From assembly GCF_000601455.1 (NCBI RefSeq), contig NZ_AZQP01000022.1, positions 1 to 44,720 of the forward strand: 44,720 bases of DNA, in the 5' to 3' direction. Below the pieces are notes generated by a model, which was not told where the DNA came from, did no database searches, and saw only the letters and a program-made list of their open reading frames with translations. The position numbers and the translations under genes are program-made. This DNA is from Fervidicella metallireducens AeB (GTDB lineage: Bacteria > Bacillota > Clostridia > Clostridiales > Caloramatoraceae). Positions 31,621-40,179 of the stretch are shown here, piece after piece. The stretch's first letter is position 1. Each line of letters opens with the position of its first letter.

Positions 31621-33558
31621 TTAATCTACATCCTTTAAAGATAATCCTATTCTTTTATTCTCAATATCAATACTTAATATTTTTACTCTGACTTTCTGAC
31701 CAATTTTAACAACTTCCTGTGGTCTATTAACCCTTCTATCAGCAAGATTTGAAATATGAATCAATCCATCTACACCATCATTCAGCTCAACGAAAACCCC
31801 AAATTCAGCATACCTTACAACCTTACCCTCAACTATGTCATCAACCTTATATTTCTCTATAAAGTCTTCAAAAGGTTCTTTGCCAGTTCTCTTAATGCTT
31901 CCACTAATCCTCTTAAGCTCTTCATTTTTATTTATTATTAAAACGTCAACTCTTTGTCCTGGTTTTATAAAATCCTCAATTTTATTAACCCTTTTCCAAG
32001 AAATTTCAGATATTGGAACAAAAACATCCATGTCTCCAACATTAACAAAAGCTCCAGAACCAATAACTGATTTAACTATTCCATTTAACACCTGTCCTGG
32101 CTCAACTTTGTCTAAAAACATTTTCTCTTTTGTTTCCCTTTCCTCCTGAAGAATTTCCTTTCTTGATACAAGCAACTCTACTTCATCACGTTTTTCTTTT
32201 ACTTCTATGATTTTAACATTTAATCTTTTACCTATGTATGTGTTTGCATCATCCTCTTTTCTTACTCCTGATAAAGAAAAAGGAAGAAAAGCCCTGATGC
32301 CATTGTATTGACAACTGAAACCACCATTATTCACTGCATTAACAGATACCTCAATAACTTTTCCGCTATCTTTATAATCCCTCAATCTATCATAAAATTC
32401 TTCTTTTTCAAGTGCCTTTCTACTTAACACAACATTCCCTTCTCCATCATTCATGCTAATAACTTCAACCTTTACTACATCATCAACCTTAAAATTTTCC
32501 TTTAAATTAATAACGTCATGGGAAGTCTCCTCAAGTGGAATAACTCCATCTGCCTTATACCTGATGTCTAAGAAAACCTCCTTGTCTGTCACATGAACAA
32601 CTTTACCTTCTACAACATTGCCAACTTGAATATCACTGTACCCCCTGAGATATTCTTCAAATTCTTGCTGAACATCATTTTTTACCATGTCATTCATCTC
32701 AAAATTCCCCTCACTTTTTGTATTTCCTTTTTCAATTTTTTTAATTACTTCTTTTATAACATAATCTGGAGTGGATGCTCCAGCTGTTATCCCTACTTTA
32801 TCAACCCCAATCAGACAATCAAGATTCAGCTCTTGTGAATTCTCAATAAATATAGTATTCTTACAGTTTTTGCTGCATATTTCAAAAAGCTTTCTGGTAT
32901 TTGAGCTGTTCTTTCCACCAACAACAATCATTGCTTCAACCTGCTTTGAAAGTTCAAATGCTTCCTTTTGCCTTAACTCAGTTGCACTGCATATTGTATT
33001 AAATATCAAAATTTCCTTAGCCAGATTTAACAAGCCACAAATTATTGAGTTCCATTTACTTTGATTAAATGTGGTTTGTGCAACAACACATATTTTCCCA
33101 TACTTTTCTTCAACACTTGGTATATCCTCTTCGCCATTGATTATAATCCCTTTATTTTCACACCATCCATTTATCCCCTGTACCTCTGGGTGACTGGCAT
33201 CACCAATAATAAATATCCTATAACCCTGTTTATGTTTGTCATTAACAATATTATGTATGTACTTTACATAGGGACACGTAGCATCTATAATCTGTGCTCC
33301 TTTTTGAATTGTTGCATCATAAATTTCCTTTGAAATTCCATGTGACCTTATTATTATCTTATCTCCATTTTTAATTTCGTCTATATCATTTATAACATCA
33401 ATAGATTTAGACTTTAAATCCTTGACAACCTGTTCGTTATGAATAATAGGTCCCAAAGTAAAAACCTTGCCATGATCCTTTGCTGCAGTATTGGCCTTTT
33501 CAATTGCTTTTTGTACACCGAAACAAAAACCCGCATTTTTAGAAACAATGATTTTCAT
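31621..33558 (-). CDS. ispH: IspH (HMBPP reductase) fused to ribosomal protein S1-like domains
   Basis: A 645-residue fusion. Residues 1 to about 280 are the [4Fe-4S] enzyme IspH/LytB, last step of the MEP isoprenoid pathway: cluster cysteines in NAGFCFGVQKA, IIDATCPYVK and NTICSATELRQ, plus IIRSHGI. From about 305 on there are four S1 RNA-binding repeats (first QVGNVVEGKVVHVTDKEVFL, last VDDIVEGKVVRYAEFGVFVE) ending LSLKDVD. This fusion is known in Clostridia and takes the place of a free S1 protein. The start at 33558 follows GGAGAAGGAAAA; the open frame upstream to 33645 has no ribosome binding site. It is last of the operon after cmk, with about 90 bp between. Confidence 0.93.
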   Translation of the reverse strand: MKIIVSKNAGFCFGVQKAIEKANTAAKDHGKVFTLGPIIHNEQVVKDLKSKSIDVINDIDEIKNGDKIIIRSHGISKEIYDATIQKGAQIIDATCPYVKYIHNIVNDKHKQGYRIFIIGDASHPEVQGINGWCENKGIIINGEEDIPSVEEKYGKICVVAQTTFNQSKWNSIICGLLNLAKEILIFNTICSATELRQKEAFELSKQVEAMIVVGGKNSSNTRKLFEICSKNCKNTIFIENSQELNLDCLIGVDKVGITAGASTPDYVIKEVIKKIEKGNTKSEGNFEMNDMVKNDVQQEFEEYLRGYSDIQVGNVVEGKVVHVTDKEVFLDIRYKADGVIPLEETSHDVINLKENFKVDDVVKVEVISMNDGEGNVVLSRKALEKEEFYDRLRDYKDSGKVIEVSVNAVNNGGFSCQYNGIRAFLPFSLSGVRKEDDANTYIGKRLNVKIIEVKEKRDEVELLVSRKEILQEERETKEKMFLDKVEPGQVLNGIVKSVIGSGAFVNVGDMDVFVPISEISWKRVNKIEDFIKPGQRVDVLIINKNEELKRISGSIKRTGKEPFEDFIEKYKVDDIVEGKVVRYAEFGVFVELNDGVDGLIHISNLADRRVNRPQEVVKIGQKVRVKILSIDIENKRIGLSLKDVD

Positions 33559-33650
33559 TTTTCCTTCTCTCCTTATGTTAAAAATAGAGCAAATTTCACT
33601 AGATTGTCCCAATAGTAAATTTAAATATACACTATTGAAATACATAGAAA

Positions 33651-34304
33651 CTAATTGTTTTTAATAATTAGCAGTATTTCATCAACCACTTCATCGATTG
33701 ATTTTCCAGTTGTATCTATAAGTATAGCATCCTCTGCTTTAACTAAAGGATTATAGCTGCGATTCATATCTATTCTATCTCTTTCCTTTATATCATTACA
33801 AATCTCCTGAAAGGTAACACTGCTGTTTTGCTGACAAAATTCCTTATATCTTCTTGCCGCCCTCTCTTCCACTGAAGCTGTCAAATATATTTTATAGTTT
33901 GCATCTTTAAGTACAACCGTTCCTATATCCCTTCCATCCATAATAACGTTTTTACTTAATGCCATTTTTCTTTGCAGCTCAACTAGCCTGTCTCTAACAA
34001 CTTGTTTGGCTGCTATCTCTGAAACCCTGCCACTTACGTAAAGCTGCCTTATTTCTGTTGAAACATCTTCGCCATCTAAATAAACCTTCCCATTTTCTAA
34101 TGTGATTTCAGTTGAATTAAGCATTTTCTCAAGGGTTACATCATCGCTAACATCTATTTTATTTCTGATAATTTTCAATGTTACTGCCCTATACATTGCA
34201 CCAGTATCAATATATTCTATTCCTAGTTTTTGAGCTACCAGTTTTGAGATGGTACTTTTACCAGCTCCTGCTGGTCCATCAATTGCAACTACTATTTTTT
34301 TCAT
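33651..34304 (-). CDS. cmk: Cytidylate kinase
   Basis: A 217-residue CMP/dCMP kinase that phosphorylates (d)CMP with ATP. The P-loop is IDGPAGAGKSTISKLVAQKL (residues 7-26). The CMP-binding and lid regions include IDTGAMYRAVTLK, VIMDGRDIGTVVL, ASVEERAARRYKEF and RDRIDMNRSYNPLVKAEDAI. It stands between aroH and ispH-S1, a conserved clostridial order. Start backed by GGAGGTTGAAGA. Confidence 0.95.
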   Translation of the reverse strand: MKKIVVAIDGPAGAGKSTISKLVAQKLGIEYIDTGAMYRAVTLKIIRNKIDVSDDVTLEKMLNSTEITLENGKVYLDGEDVSTEIRQLYVSGRVSEIAAKQVVRDRLVELQRKMALSKNVIMDGRDIGTVVLKDANYKIYLTASVEERAARRYKEFCQQNSSVTFQEICNDIKERDRIDMNRSYNPLVKAEDAILIDTTGKSIDEVVDEILLIIKNN

Positions 34305-34340
34305 TCTTCAACCTCCAAATAAAATATATATTCAATAAAA

Positions 34341-34709
34341 CTAAAAAAATTCCTTCATTAAATCTGGTCTTAATTTTTTCGCTTCTTTCAGAAAAACATG
34401 CTGAACTTCACTTTGTACCTTATTTTCATTTACAAACATCAAAATTCTAATACATTTTTCCATACTACCTTCTACGAACATCTCTTGAAGACAAAGTAAA
34501 CTCGCATGTAGAATGCCCATTTTTCTAGCTGCTTCTGCAGGATATACAGATTTCAAGTCCTTTGTACAAGAAAATATAACTGATATAATATCCTTAATTT
34601 CAATTTTATTAAAATCTAATATATGTTTAAGCAATTCCTCTGTAGCATTTAATATTTCCTCTTTGGTGTCATTTTCAACAGTAATTGCACCTCTGACCGA
34701 ATACATCAC
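34341..34709 (-). CDS. aroH: Chorismate mutase, monofunctional AroH class
   Basis: A 122-residue trimeric AroH-type enzyme converting chorismate to prephenate for Phe/Tyr synthesis. Recognisable are the N-terminal VRGAITVENDTKEEILNATE with the active-site arginine, the middle VIFSCTKDLKSVYPAEAARK and RILMFVN near the C-terminus. Two adjacent methionines leave the start uncertain by one codon (34709 or 34706). It lies between the flavoprotein and cmk genes in one operon. Confidence 0.9.
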   Translation of the reverse strand: MMYSVRGAITVENDTKEEILNATEELLKHILDFNKIEIKDIISVIFSCTKDLKSVYPAEAARKMGILHASLLCLQEMFVEGSMEKCIRILMFVNENKVQSEVQHVFLKEAKKLRPDLMKEFF

Positions 34710-34718
34710 ATCACTCCT

Positions 34719-35942
34719 TTAGCAGCTGATACCTGCACAATAACCAGTAGAAAAGGCTATCTGCAGGTTAAATCCTCCTGTTTCTGCGTCTACATCCAAT
34801 AATTCTCCAACAACATATAAGTCTTTTATTATCTTTGATTCCATTGTTGAAGGATTTATTTCCTTAACATTAACCCCACCTCTGGTGATTATGGCTTCTT
34901 CTATTGGCCGAGTACCTATAACTGTAACTTTAAATTCCTTCAGCAATCTAACTAATTTTGACCTCTCTTCCTTTGAAATTGAATTCACAGGTTTTTCCGG
35001 TGAAATTTCAGAAAGGTCAACCACTACAGGTATAAGTTTGCTTGGAAGAAGCTCATCTAATGCATTTTTAAAATGTTTATTTTTAAACTTTTCAAAATCC
35101 TTTAATATTCTCTTGTCTAATTCGTTATAATCTAAAGCTGGCTTTAAATCAATAAAAATTTCTACTTCTTTAGGCAAAATATCGCTTACCTTTCTACTAG
35201 CAGATAATACCATAGGCCCAGATATACCAAAATGGGTAAATAACATTTCACCAAAATCGTTATATATAGTTTTATTATTGCTTTTAACCGTAAGTTCTAC
35301 ATTCTTTAAGGATAAGCCCATTAATTCTTTTATCCACTTTTCTTTAGCTACAAGGGGCACCAATGCTGGTTTTATAGGCATTATAGTATGACCAAGTCTT
35401 CGTAAAAATTCATACCCATCACCTGTGGAACCAGTAAGAGGATAGGACATACCACCCGTTGCCAGTATAACTGCATCACATTTTATACTGCGGTTTACAT
35501 CTAATTCAACGCCTATAACCTTTCTATCCTCCGTTAAGATATCCTTAACAGCTGTATTCAGTAATATTTCAACATTATTTTCCTTTAGATATTTTTCAAA
35601 ACATTTTATTATATCACTTGATTTATCGCTCTCTGGAAATACCCTGTCTCCTCTTTCTACCTTTAACTTAACGCCCTTATCCTCAATCATCTTCATCAAG
35701 TCCTGATTTGTAAATGTATAAAGGGAACTATACATAAAGCTTGAATTTCCAGGTATATGTTTAATAATGTCCTCAATGTCTTTATTAGTTGTAACATTGC
35801 AACGGCCCTTACCAGTGATGAAAAGTTTTTTCCCAAGCTTTTCGTTTTTTTCTATTAATATAACTCTATTTCCTCTTTCAGCAGCTTTAATGGCTGCCAT
35901 CATACCAGCGGCTCCTCCACCAACAACTACAATTTTTCTCAT
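34719..35942 (-). CDS. BaiN/HI0933-family NAD(P)/FAD-dependent oxidoreductase
   Basis: A 407-residue flavoprotein of the HI0933/BaiN/YtfP family. The N-terminal dinucleotide fold is VVVGGGAAGMMAAIKAAERG, followed by the family signature KLGKKLFITGKGRCNVTTNK. DAVILATGGMSYPLTGSTGDGY and a C-terminal GELLDVDAETGGFNLQIAFSTG complete the FAD site. The substrate is unknown for most members; one gut homologue reduces bile-acid intermediates, but that should not be carried over here. The start at 35942 follows GGAGG with 8 nt spacing and avoids overlap with the upstream gene that the longer frame (to 35978) would cause. Confidence 0.9.
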   Translation of the reverse strand: MRKIVVVGGGAAGMMAAIKAAERGNRVILIEKNEKLGKKLFITGKGRCNVTTNKDIEDIIKHIPGNSSFMYSSLYTFTNQDLMKMIEDKGVKLKVERGDRVFPESDKSSDIIKCFEKYLKENNVEILLNTAVKDILTEDRKVIGVELDVNRSIKCDAVILATGGMSYPLTGSTGDGYEFLRRLGHTIMPIKPALVPLVAKEKWIKELMGLSLKNVELTVKSNNKTIYNDFGEMLFTHFGISGPMVLSASRKVSDILPKEVEIFIDLKPALDYNELDKRILKDFEKFKNKHFKNALDELLPSKLIPVVVDLSEISPEKPVNSISKEERSKLVRLLKEFKVTVIGTRPIEEAIITRGGVNVKEINPSTMESKIIKDLYVVGELLDVDAETGGFNLQIAFSTGYCAGISC

Positions 35943-35952
35943 ACCTAACCTC

Positions 35953-36564
35953 CTATAATCCAATGTGGCATGTATCATTCAAATGTATAACACTAAATCC
36001 CCTGTCATTGTATTCAAAAAGATTTAACGAAGTATTATCTTGTCTTATTTTATGCATATTAGCAAGGTCTATCCCAAGCATTGCACATATCATCACTTTA
36101 ATAGTTATTCCATGGGAAACTATTAATATATTTTTTTCTTTGTTATTATTTAAAATTTCAATAAGCTTTGTCATGCTTCTTTCTTTTAATGATAAAATAT
36201 CTTCACCACCTGGAATTTTGGCAAGGTGAGGTTCATAATGCCAGATAGAATATACTTCTTTATACTTTTCCATTATCTCTTTGTATTGTAATCCTTCCCA
36301 CACCCCAAAGTTTATTTCCTTAAAAGCCTCAACAATTTCTACTTTTTTGTTATGATAAGATGCTATAATATTAGCAGTTTCATATGCTCTTCCTAATTCA
36401 CTTGAAAAAAACAAATCAATTTCTTTATTTTTAAGCCTTTCTCCTAAGGCTTTAGCCTGTTTTATCCCTTCCTCTGATAAGGGAATATTATTGCTGCAGC
36501 CTTGTGTTCTCTGAGCTTTATTCCATTCCGTTTCACCATGACGTACTAAATATATTTTCGACAT
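35953..36564 (-). CDS. Histidine phosphatase family protein (phosphoglycerate mutase-like)
   Basis: A 203-residue enzyme of the histidine phosphatase superfamily. The catalytic RHG motif is IYLVRHGETEWNKAQRTQG at the N-terminus, the acidic partner lies in FKEINFGVWEGLQYKEI, and the second histidine is in ILIVSHGITIKVMICAMLG. It is shorter than cofactor-dependent glycolytic phosphoglycerate mutase and closer to CobC/PhoE-type phosphatases, so the substrate stays open. It heads the flavoprotein-aroH-cmk-ispH operon, 10 bp before the flavoprotein start. GGAGG precedes its ATG. Confidence 0.9.
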   Translation of the reverse strand: MSKIYLVRHGETEWNKAQRTQGCSNNIPLSEEGIKQAKALGERLKNKEIDLFFSSELGRAYETANIIASYHNKKVEIVEAFKEINFGVWEGLQYKEIMEKYKEVYSIWHYEPHLAKIPGGEDILSLKERSMTKLIEILNNNKEKNILIVSHGITIKVMICAMLGIDLANMHKIRQDNTSLNLFEYNDRGFSVIHLNDTCHIGL

Positions 36565-36648
36565 TCAATAACCTCCAAAAACAATAAAATCATTAGAACC
36601 TGAATTAACATTTTTAAAAACAATCTTTATTAACATTAATACAATATC

Positions 36649-36688
36649 ATAAAACAAAAAAAATAGAAGTTATGAAATATCATAACCT
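36649..36688 (-). terminator. Second hairpin downstream of gdhA
   Basis: GTTATGA-AATA-TCATAAC (36669-36686) is followed on the minus strand by TTCTATTTTTTTTGTTTT. The stem is weak, so it is a back-up terminator at best. Confidence 0.5.
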
Positions 36689-36695
36689 TAGGCTG

Positions 36696-36772
36696 TTTAC
36701 AAAGTTATCTATTATAGAACATTATGAATAATTGCATAAGTTTAATGCAATTTATAAAGTTACTTATCTTAG
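36696..36772. repeat. 22-bp direct repeat around a small hairpin downstream of gdhA
   Basis: The stretches at 36696-36717 and 36751-36772 share the pattern TTTAyAAAGTTA...TAG (about 17 of 22 identical). Between them ATTGCAT and ATGCAAT form a 7-bp stem. The left part also resembles the edge of the 2830-3030 element. Confidence 0.4.
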
Positions 36773-36799
36773 GGCATCTTGGAAAAAATTTTTTCAAAT

Positions 36800-36832
36800 A
36801 AAAAACAGAGAACCGTTGGTTCTCCGTTTTTT
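36800..36832 (-). terminator. Terminator of gdhA
   Basis: GAGAACC-GTT-GGTTCTC (36808-36824) has T-runs on both sides: TTTTTT on minus after gdhA and CGTTTTTTATTATT on plus. It lies 13 bp after the gdhA stop. Confidence 0.8.
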
Positions 36833-36836
36833 ATTA

Positions 36837-38204
36837 TTAATAATTTCCCTGTGCATGCATTGCTTCAGCAACTTTTAAGAAACCAGCAATGTTTGCTCCA
36901 GCAACAAGGTTGTATCCAAATCCGTATTCTTCAGCAGCTTTCTTAGCATTATTGTAGATGTTAACCATAATTTGATGTAACTTAGCATCTACTTCTTCAG
37001 CTGTCCAAGCCATTCTCATGCTGTTTTGTGACATTTCAAGAGCTGATGTAGCAACACCACCTGCATTAGCAGCCTTAGCTGGTCCTACAACTACTCCATT
37101 TGCTAAGAAGTATTCTATTGCTTCATTAGTACATGGCATGTTTGCTCCTTCACAAACATATTTTACTCCATTAGCAACTATTTGCTTAGCATGTTCTAAA
37201 GTGATATCATTTTGAACAGCACATGGCATTACGATATCAACCTTAACATTCCATGGTTTTTCTCCTTGGAAGAATTGAACTCCATATTTGTCAGCATAGT
37301 CTTTAACTCTAGCACCCTTGTTTTCTCTTAACATTTCAACTAGATAGTCTATCTTCTCACCAGTTACTCCATCTGGATCATAGATATATCCGTCTGGACC
37401 TGATAATGTAACAACTTTACCACCAAGATCTGCAACCTTCTTACATGCACCCCATGCAACGTTACCAAATCCTGATACTGCAACAGTCTTTCCTTCAAAA
37501 TTTAATCCATCGTGTTTTAACATTTCATTACAGAAGTAAGTAACACCATACCCTGTAGCTTCTGGTCTTATTAAGCTTCCACCATATGATAATCCTTTTC
37601 CAGTTAAAACTCCATTTTCAAATGCAGCTCTGATTCTTCTGTATTGTCCATATAGGTAGCCTATTTCTCTTCCACCAACACCTATATCACCTGCAGGAAC
37701 GTCAACATCTGGTCCTATGTGTCTGTAAAGTTCTGTCATAAAGCTTTGGCAGAATCTCATTATTTCTGCGTCTGACTTACCTCTTGGATCGAAGTCAGAA
37801 CCACCTTTACCGCCACCTATTGGAAGTCCAGTTAATGCATTCTTAAGTATTTGTTCAAAACCTAAGAATTTAATTATTCCTATATAAACTGATGGATGGA
37901 ATCTTAATCCTCCCTTATAAGGTCCTATAGCTCCATTAAATTGTACTCTGAAACCACGGTTAACATGTAGATTACCTTCATCATCAACCCATGGTACTCT
38001 GAACATTATTTGTCTTTCTGGTTCTGTAAATCTTTCAAGTAAATTTGCTTCTATGTATTCTGGGTGTTTTTCAAGAACTGGTTGTAATGAATGTAATACT
38101 TCTTCAACTGCTTGTATAAATTCTGGTTCATTTGAATTTCTTTGTTTTACCCTGTTAAGTACTTCTTCAATATAAGCTGATGGAGTAAGTTTTTCCTTTG
38201 CCAT
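36837..38204 (-). CDS. gdhA: NADP-type glutamate dehydrogenase
   Basis: A 455-residue hexameric glutamate dehydrogenase that interconverts 2-oxoglutarate plus ammonia and glutamate. Active-site signature: LTGLPIGGGKGGSDFDPRGK with the catalytic lysine. VDVPAGDIGVGGREIGYLYG follows. The Rossmann fold is TVAVSGFGNVAWGACKKVAD, and the C-terminal half has CEGANMPCTNEAIEYF. The length and the long N-terminal arm match the GdhA (bacterial hexamer) class. GGAGG lies 8 nt before the ATG. It is a single gene with a long AT-rich leader and its own terminator. Its codon usage looks stronger than that of its neighbours, suggesting high expression. Confidence 0.95.
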   Translation of the reverse strand: MAKEKLTPSAYIEEVLNRVKQRNSNEPEFIQAVEEVLHSLQPVLEKHPEYIEANLLERFTEPERQIMFRVPWVDDEGNLHVNRGFRVQFNGAIGPYKGGLRFHPSVYIGIIKFLGFEQILKNALTGLPIGGGKGGSDFDPRGKSDAEIMRFCQSFMTELYRHIGPDVDVPAGDIGVGGREIGYLYGQYRRIRAAFENGVLTGKGLSYGGSLIRPEATGYGVTYFCNEMLKHDGLNFEGKTVAVSGFGNVAWGACKKVADLGGKVVTLSGPDGYIYDPDGVTGEKIDYLVEMLRENKGARVKDYADKYGVQFFQGEKPWNVKVDIVMPCAVQNDITLEHAKQIVANGVKYVCEGANMPCTNEAIEYFLANGVVVGPAKAANAGGVATSALEMSQNSMRMAWTAEEVDAKLHQIMVNIYNNAKKAAEEYGFGYNLVAGANIAGFLKVAEAMHAQGNY

Positions 38205-38730
38205 GTAAATGACCTCCTATAATTTAAGTTTATCTTAATATAAGTATGCAATATTTCTTTCACAATTGCAACTTTATTAAATCCAATTATTCATGATTTA
38301 ATGATTTTATCGCTTGTCTATATGCCATATTCTTTATTTTCTGATTTTTTTCATAATTTCTCTTTTTATTTCAATGTTTGCTTTATTTATACCCTTATTA
38401 ATATTATGGTATACTATTTATTTGATAAAAGTCAATTAAATAATATTTTATTAATTAAATATTGTATGATTTTTATGTTTTTTCACTTTATCTTACTAAA
38501 TATAAAATTTTAGCTCCTATCAATTTTAAAGCACAACTTGAATTTTATATTATAAAATAAAGCTATTTCTTCATTATCATAAAAATTAACCACTTTCTAA
38601 TTATTTTATATATAGGGACATCTAAGTATCCTTTTGTTTATACTATCTATTTATTTCATTATCTGATATTACTATCCCCTCAAATATATCTTCTTGTTCT
38701 AAACTATTCTTTACTGTCCCCAATTAAAAA
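38205..38730. other. Long AT-rich gene-free region upstream of gdhA
   Basis: About 525 bp, very AT-rich. Near gdhA, a weak promoter (TTGCAA, 17 bp, CATACT on minus) can be read about 40-65 bp upstream of its start. A plus-strand frame at 38301-38513 encodes only hydrophobic, low-complexity residues without a ribosome binding site and is not accepted as a gene. I see no RNA gene. Confidence 0.6.
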
Positions 38731-38748
38731 GCCCCGCTGCTGCGGGGC
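38731..38748 (-). terminator. Terminator after the kor-rpiR operon
   Basis: GCCCCGC-TGCT-GCGGGGC is a strong GC stem, followed on the minus strand by TTTTTAATTGG. It lies 6 bp past the rpiR stop. The plus strand also shows TTTTATTATT after it. Confidence 0.88.
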
Positions 38749-38753
38749 TTTTA

Positions 38754-39635
38754 TTATTCATTAGTTTGTTTTGCTTTATATGTATAGACGTTATATTCTT
38801 CCCAAATGTTTTCAAGATTTTTAAAGGTTTCTGAAATTCTATCCTTTTCTCTTAAACCAACAGCTACCACAAGTGCATTTATCACACTTAATGGTGCCAC
38901 TAGCGAGTCAACAAATGAAGCCATATTACTTTGGGCAATAAGTGCAAAATCAGCATTAGATGCAAGTGGTGACAGAAGACTGTCAGTTATTGCTACAACA
39001 GAAGCATTCTTACTTTTAGCAAACTTTAGAGCTTCTATTGTTTTAATGGAATATCTTGGGAATCCTATTCCAATAACTAGATCACCCTCTCCTGCACGAT
39101 ACAGCTGTTCAAAAATATCGCTTACACCTGTTGATACAACCCTTACATTGTCAAGAATAAGGCTTAAATAAAAACCTAAGAAATCAGCCAATGCCAAGGA
39201 ACTTCTAAGACCTATGATATATATTCTCTTAGCCTTGAATATTTCATTAACTACATCTTCAAAAGTATTATTATTTATTTTTTCAAGTGTTGATCTTAAA
39301 TTCTCCATATCAGCCTTCAATACACTCTTAAGGGCATTTTCTTCACTTATATAGTCATGGGACAGCTCAATTCTTTGAACTGAAGTCAATTTCGTTTTTA
39401 TTAATTCCTGTAACGCCTTTTGAAGCTTTGGATATCCACTGAATCCAAGCTCATTTGCAAATCTTACAACCGTTGATTCACTGACTCCAACAGTAACACC
39501 CAGCTTTGCTGCTGTCATGAAGGCTGCTTTGTCATAATGCTTTAATATGTATTCTGCAATAAGTTTTTGACCTTTACTTAGCCTTGGAAATCTCATCTGA
39601 ATAAGCCTCATCAGGTCTTGTCTATTCCCTTCCAT
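38754..39635 (-). CDS. MurR/RpiR-family transcriptional regulator (HTH plus SIS domain)
   Basis: A 293-residue regulator. The N-terminal HTH_6 domain (about 1-80) includes VGVSESTVVRFANELGFSGY. The C-terminal SIS domain (about 120-260) binds a phosphosugar, with ayIIGLRSSLALADFLGFYL-like and VVAITDSLLSPLASNADFAL segments. It is 7 bp downstream of the oxidoreductase gamma gene and is the last gene of the operon, so it may respond to a sugar phosphate and tune this or a distant locus. No operator is identifiable. GGTGG precedes the ATG. Confidence 0.88.
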   Translation of the reverse strand: MEGNRQDLMRLIQMRFPRLSKGQKLIAEYILKHYDKAAFMTAAKLGVTVGVSESTVVRFANELGFSGYPKLQKALQELIKTKLTSVQRIELSHDYISEENALKSVLKADMENLRSTLEKINNNTFEDVVNEIFKAKRIYIIGLRSSLALADFLGFYLSLILDNVRVVSTGVSDIFEQLYRAGEGDLVIGIGFPRYSIKTIEALKFAKSKNASVVAITDSLLSPLASNADFALIAQSNMASFVDSLVAPLSVINALVVAVGLREKDRISETFKNLENIWEEYNVYTYKAKQTNE

Positions 39636-39642
39636 AATTAAC

Positions 39643-40179
39643 CTACCACCTTTTTTCTTTTGTTTTTGCTAATTCATACCCTTTTTTGTATGCTAAATAG
39701 TTTATCTCAAAAGTTCCCCTTGGGACATTTTTTTCAATAGCCTTTTCAATAGAATCATTGGTTACAATATTTGTTAGTCCATTTATTATTCCAAGAGAAA
39801 ATATATTTATAACCATTGGTTTCTTTAAATTATTATATACAAACTCAATAATATTAAATTTAAAATAATTTCCCAAATCAGCATTAATATTTTCGTCAAG
39901 TATTACAACAGTATCATCTTTAATATATTTTTTGTATTTATTATATGCTTCCTGGCTTAGAGCTAAAAAAATATCTGCATTTTTTACCTTAGGATAATGT
40001 ATTTCATTGTCTGAAATTATTACATCACTTCTACTTGCTCCACCTCTGGATTCTGGTCCATAATTTTGAGCCTGAACAACATATTTTCCGTCAAACACAG
40101 CTGCCTCAGCTAAAATTAATCCTGATAAAATTATACCCTGACCGCCAGTTCCACCTATTATTATTTGCTTTTTACTCAT
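39643..40179 (-). CDS. korC: 2-oxoacid:ferredoxin oxidoreductase gamma subunit
   Basis: A 178-residue gamma subunit. Family motifs GGTGGQGIILSGLILAEAAV and QNYGPESRGGASRSDVIISD are clear. It helps bind CoA and assembles with alpha, beta and the ferredoxin subunit. It overlaps the beta gene by 8 bp. The set forms a four-gene unit in the order delta-alpha-beta-gamma, the layout of 2-oxoglutarate (Kor) enzymes, although branched-chain 2-oxoacid (Vor) enzymes look similar. The Kor assignment is an inference. Confidence 0.85.
   Translation of the reverse strand: MSKKQIIIGGTGGQGIILSGLILAEAAVFDGKYVVQAQNYGPESRGGASRSDVIISDNEIHYPKVKNADIFLALSQEAYNKYKKYIKDDTVVILDENINADLGNYFKFNIIEFVYNNLKKPMVINIFSLGIINGLTNIVTNDSIEKAIEKNVPRGTFEINYLAYKKGYELAKTKEKRW

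Noticed and set aside
36837-38204. Leucine or phenylalanine dehydrogenase
   Set aside because: The length, the GGGKGGSDFDP signature and the long N-terminal arm fit hexameric glutamate dehydrogenase.
38301-38513. Hydrophobic plus-strand frame of 70 codons upstream of gdhA
   Set aside because: Composition follows the local AT richness (Phe, Ile, Leu, Tyr), there is no ribosome binding site, and no family resemblance was seen.
38615-38720. GGGACA / TGTCCC inverted repeat spanning about 100 bp
   Set aside because: Only 6 bp per arm with a long AT-rich spacer; within chance expectation.
38806-39171. Plus-strand frame of 121 codons opposite the RpiR gene
   Set aside because: Antisense shadow of a well-supported regulator gene with no start signal.
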